Shown here one piece after another: positions 63,155 to 64,000 of a stretch of DNA of 64,000 nucleotides. Source of the DNA: Roseateles asaccharophilus (lineage in GTDB: Bacteria > Pseudomonadota > Gammaproteobacteria > Burkholderiales > Burkholderiaceae_C); assembly GCF_004362405.1 (NCBI RefSeq), contig NZ_SNXE01000003.1, forward strand, positions 310,001 to 374,000, read 5' to 3'. Position numbers and translations under genes: made by a program. Each line of letters opens with the position of its first letter. Position 1 is the first letter of the stretch. Under the pieces are notes generated by a model, which did no database searches, was not told the DNA's origin, and saw only the letters and a program-made list of their open reading frames with translations.

Positions 63155-64000
63155 ATGACAAGCTGCCCCGCCCTGATGATCAGCGCCCCGGCCTCCGGCC
63201 AGGGCAAGACCAGCGTCACCGCCGCCATCGCCCGCCATGCGCGCCAGGCCGGCAAGAAGGTGCGCGTCTTCAAGACCGGCCCCGACTACCTGGACCCCAT
63301 GATCCTGGAGCGCGCCAGCGGCCACCCGGTCTACCAGCTGGATCTCTTCATGGGCGGGCTCGATCATTGCCGTGGTCTGCTGGCACAGGCGGCGAGCGAG
63401 TCCGACCTGATCCTGGTCGAGGGCGTGATGGGGCTTTTCGACGGCGCGCCCAGCAGCGCCGACCTGGCCGAGGCCTTCAATCTGCCGGTGCTGGCCGTCA
63501 TCGACGCCGGCAGCATGGCCCAGACCTTTGCCGCCCTGGCCCTGGGCCTGCAGCGCTACCGCGAGGGCCGCATCCGCCTGTGTGGCGTGGTGGCCAACCG
63601 CGTGGGCAGCGAGGGCCATGGCCGCATGGTGGCCGAGGGCCTGCCCGCCGACCTGCCCTTGGTGGCCGCCCTGCAGCGCCGGCAAGACCTGGCCCTGCCC
63701 GAGCGCCATCTGGGCCTGGTCCAGGCCCGCGAGCTGCCGGGGCTGGACGCCCAGCTAGACGAGTGGGCACGCGCCTGGGGCGCGGCCTCGGCCGGCTTCG
63801 AGTTCGCGCCGGTGGACTTCGCGGCCGCCGGCTTCACGCCGGAGCCGGCGCCGGTACCGCGTCTGGCGGGCCGGCGCATCGCCGTGGCCCAGGACGCCGC
63901 CTTCTCCTTCATCTACCCCGCCAATCTGGACTGCCTGCGCCGCCTGGGCGCCGAGGTCCTCTTGTTCGCGCCGGCCGAGGGCGAGCCCCTGCCCGACTGC
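63155..64000 (+). CDS. cobB: Cobyrinate a,c-diamide synthase, N-terminal part
   Basis: The first 282 codons of a cobyrinate (or hydrogenobyrinate) a,c-diamide synthase, cut by the right edge. The ATP-binding APASGQGKTS loop (about residues 12-21), RVFKTGPDYLDP and LILVEGVMGLFDG are the family marks. The glutaminase half lies outside. It amidates the corrin ring in cobalamin synthesis. Its place in the riboswitch operon means synthesis and import are turned down together when B12 is plentiful. Confidence 0.92.
   Translation, partial: MTSCPALMISAPASGQGKTSVTAAIARHARQAGKKVRVFKTGPDYLDPMILERASGHPVYQLDLFMGGLDHCRGLLAQAASESDLILVEGVMGLFDGAPSSADLAEAFNLPVLAVIDAGSMAQTFAALALGLQRYREGRIRLCGVVANRVGSEGHGRMVAEGLPADLPLVAALQRRQDLALPERHLGLVQARELPGLDAQLDEWARAWGAASAGFEFAPVDFAAAGFTPEPAPVPRLAGRRIAVAQDAAFSFIYPANLDCLRRLGAEVLLFAPAEGEPLPDC

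Overview
The window is about 64 kb of GC-rich chromosomal DNA from a betaproteobacterium, most likely of the order Burkholderiales (Rubrivivax/Roseateles-type lineages fit; this is inference from gene order and protein style, not a database match). Supporting signs are the run mutM/mutY, TPR protein, lolB, ispE, tRNA-Gln, prs, rplY, pth; two PEP-CTERM proteins; a beta-oxidation operon led by a TetR regulator; and a Gram-negative porin. Nearly all of it is core-type sequence: I see no prophage, insertion sequence or CRISPR array.

Layout. 1-2000: end of a Bcr/CflA-type efflux gene, a Gfo/Idh/MocA oxidoreductase, and the RNase P RNA. 2004-8173 (minus): pyrC followed by a tight cluster of two AraC-type regulators (one with an HDOD-like tail), a secreted trypsin-like protease and a membrane FHA protein. 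8262-12507: a large ImpA-like M60 metallopeptidase lipoprotein divergent from a DUF4394 lipoprotein. 12588-16888: glutamate/aspartate ABC transporter gltIJKL and a HypT-like LysR regulator. 17062-23830: a PEP-CTERM protein, an Atm1-type ABC exporter, a YciA-type thioesterase with an FAD oxidoreductase, an SGNH hydrolase, and a sigma-54-type promoter in front of a second PEP-CTERM-like gene plus a secreted tail-collar-domain protein. 23871-32960 (minus): TetR, acyl-CoA dehydrogenase, DUF2147, FadN-type enzyme, thiolase, hydrolase, DUF1569 and enoyl-CoA hydratase. 33162-38489: HNH protein, SlyB-like lipoprotein, ribA, acyltransferase, porin, PfkB kinase. 38718-42220 (minus): membrane J-like protein and HscC-type Hsp70 behind a c-di-GMP-I (GEMM) riboswitch. 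42350-51882: a CAU tRNA, hrcA, nadK, recN, rapZ, mutY/mutM, TPR protein, lolB. 51900-57599: ispE, tRNA-Gln, prs, rplY, an M20 peptidase, pth. 57611-64000: cobalamin riboswitch followed by btuB, cobU, btuF, btuC, btuD and the start of cobB.

The strongest less-expected signals are (i) the c-di-GMP-I riboswitch upstream of the Hsp70/J-like pair, with a hairpin that could hide the ribosome binding site; (ii) the AraC / AraC-HDOD / protease / FHA cluster, which looks like a self-contained envelope sensing unit; (iii) the sigma-54-type promoter driving a PEP-CTERM/tail-collar gene pair; and (iv) a base-composition break inside ispE that contains a near-consensus sigma-70 promoter reading towards tRNA-Gln and prs. 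All assignments come from reading the sequence; no searches were run.
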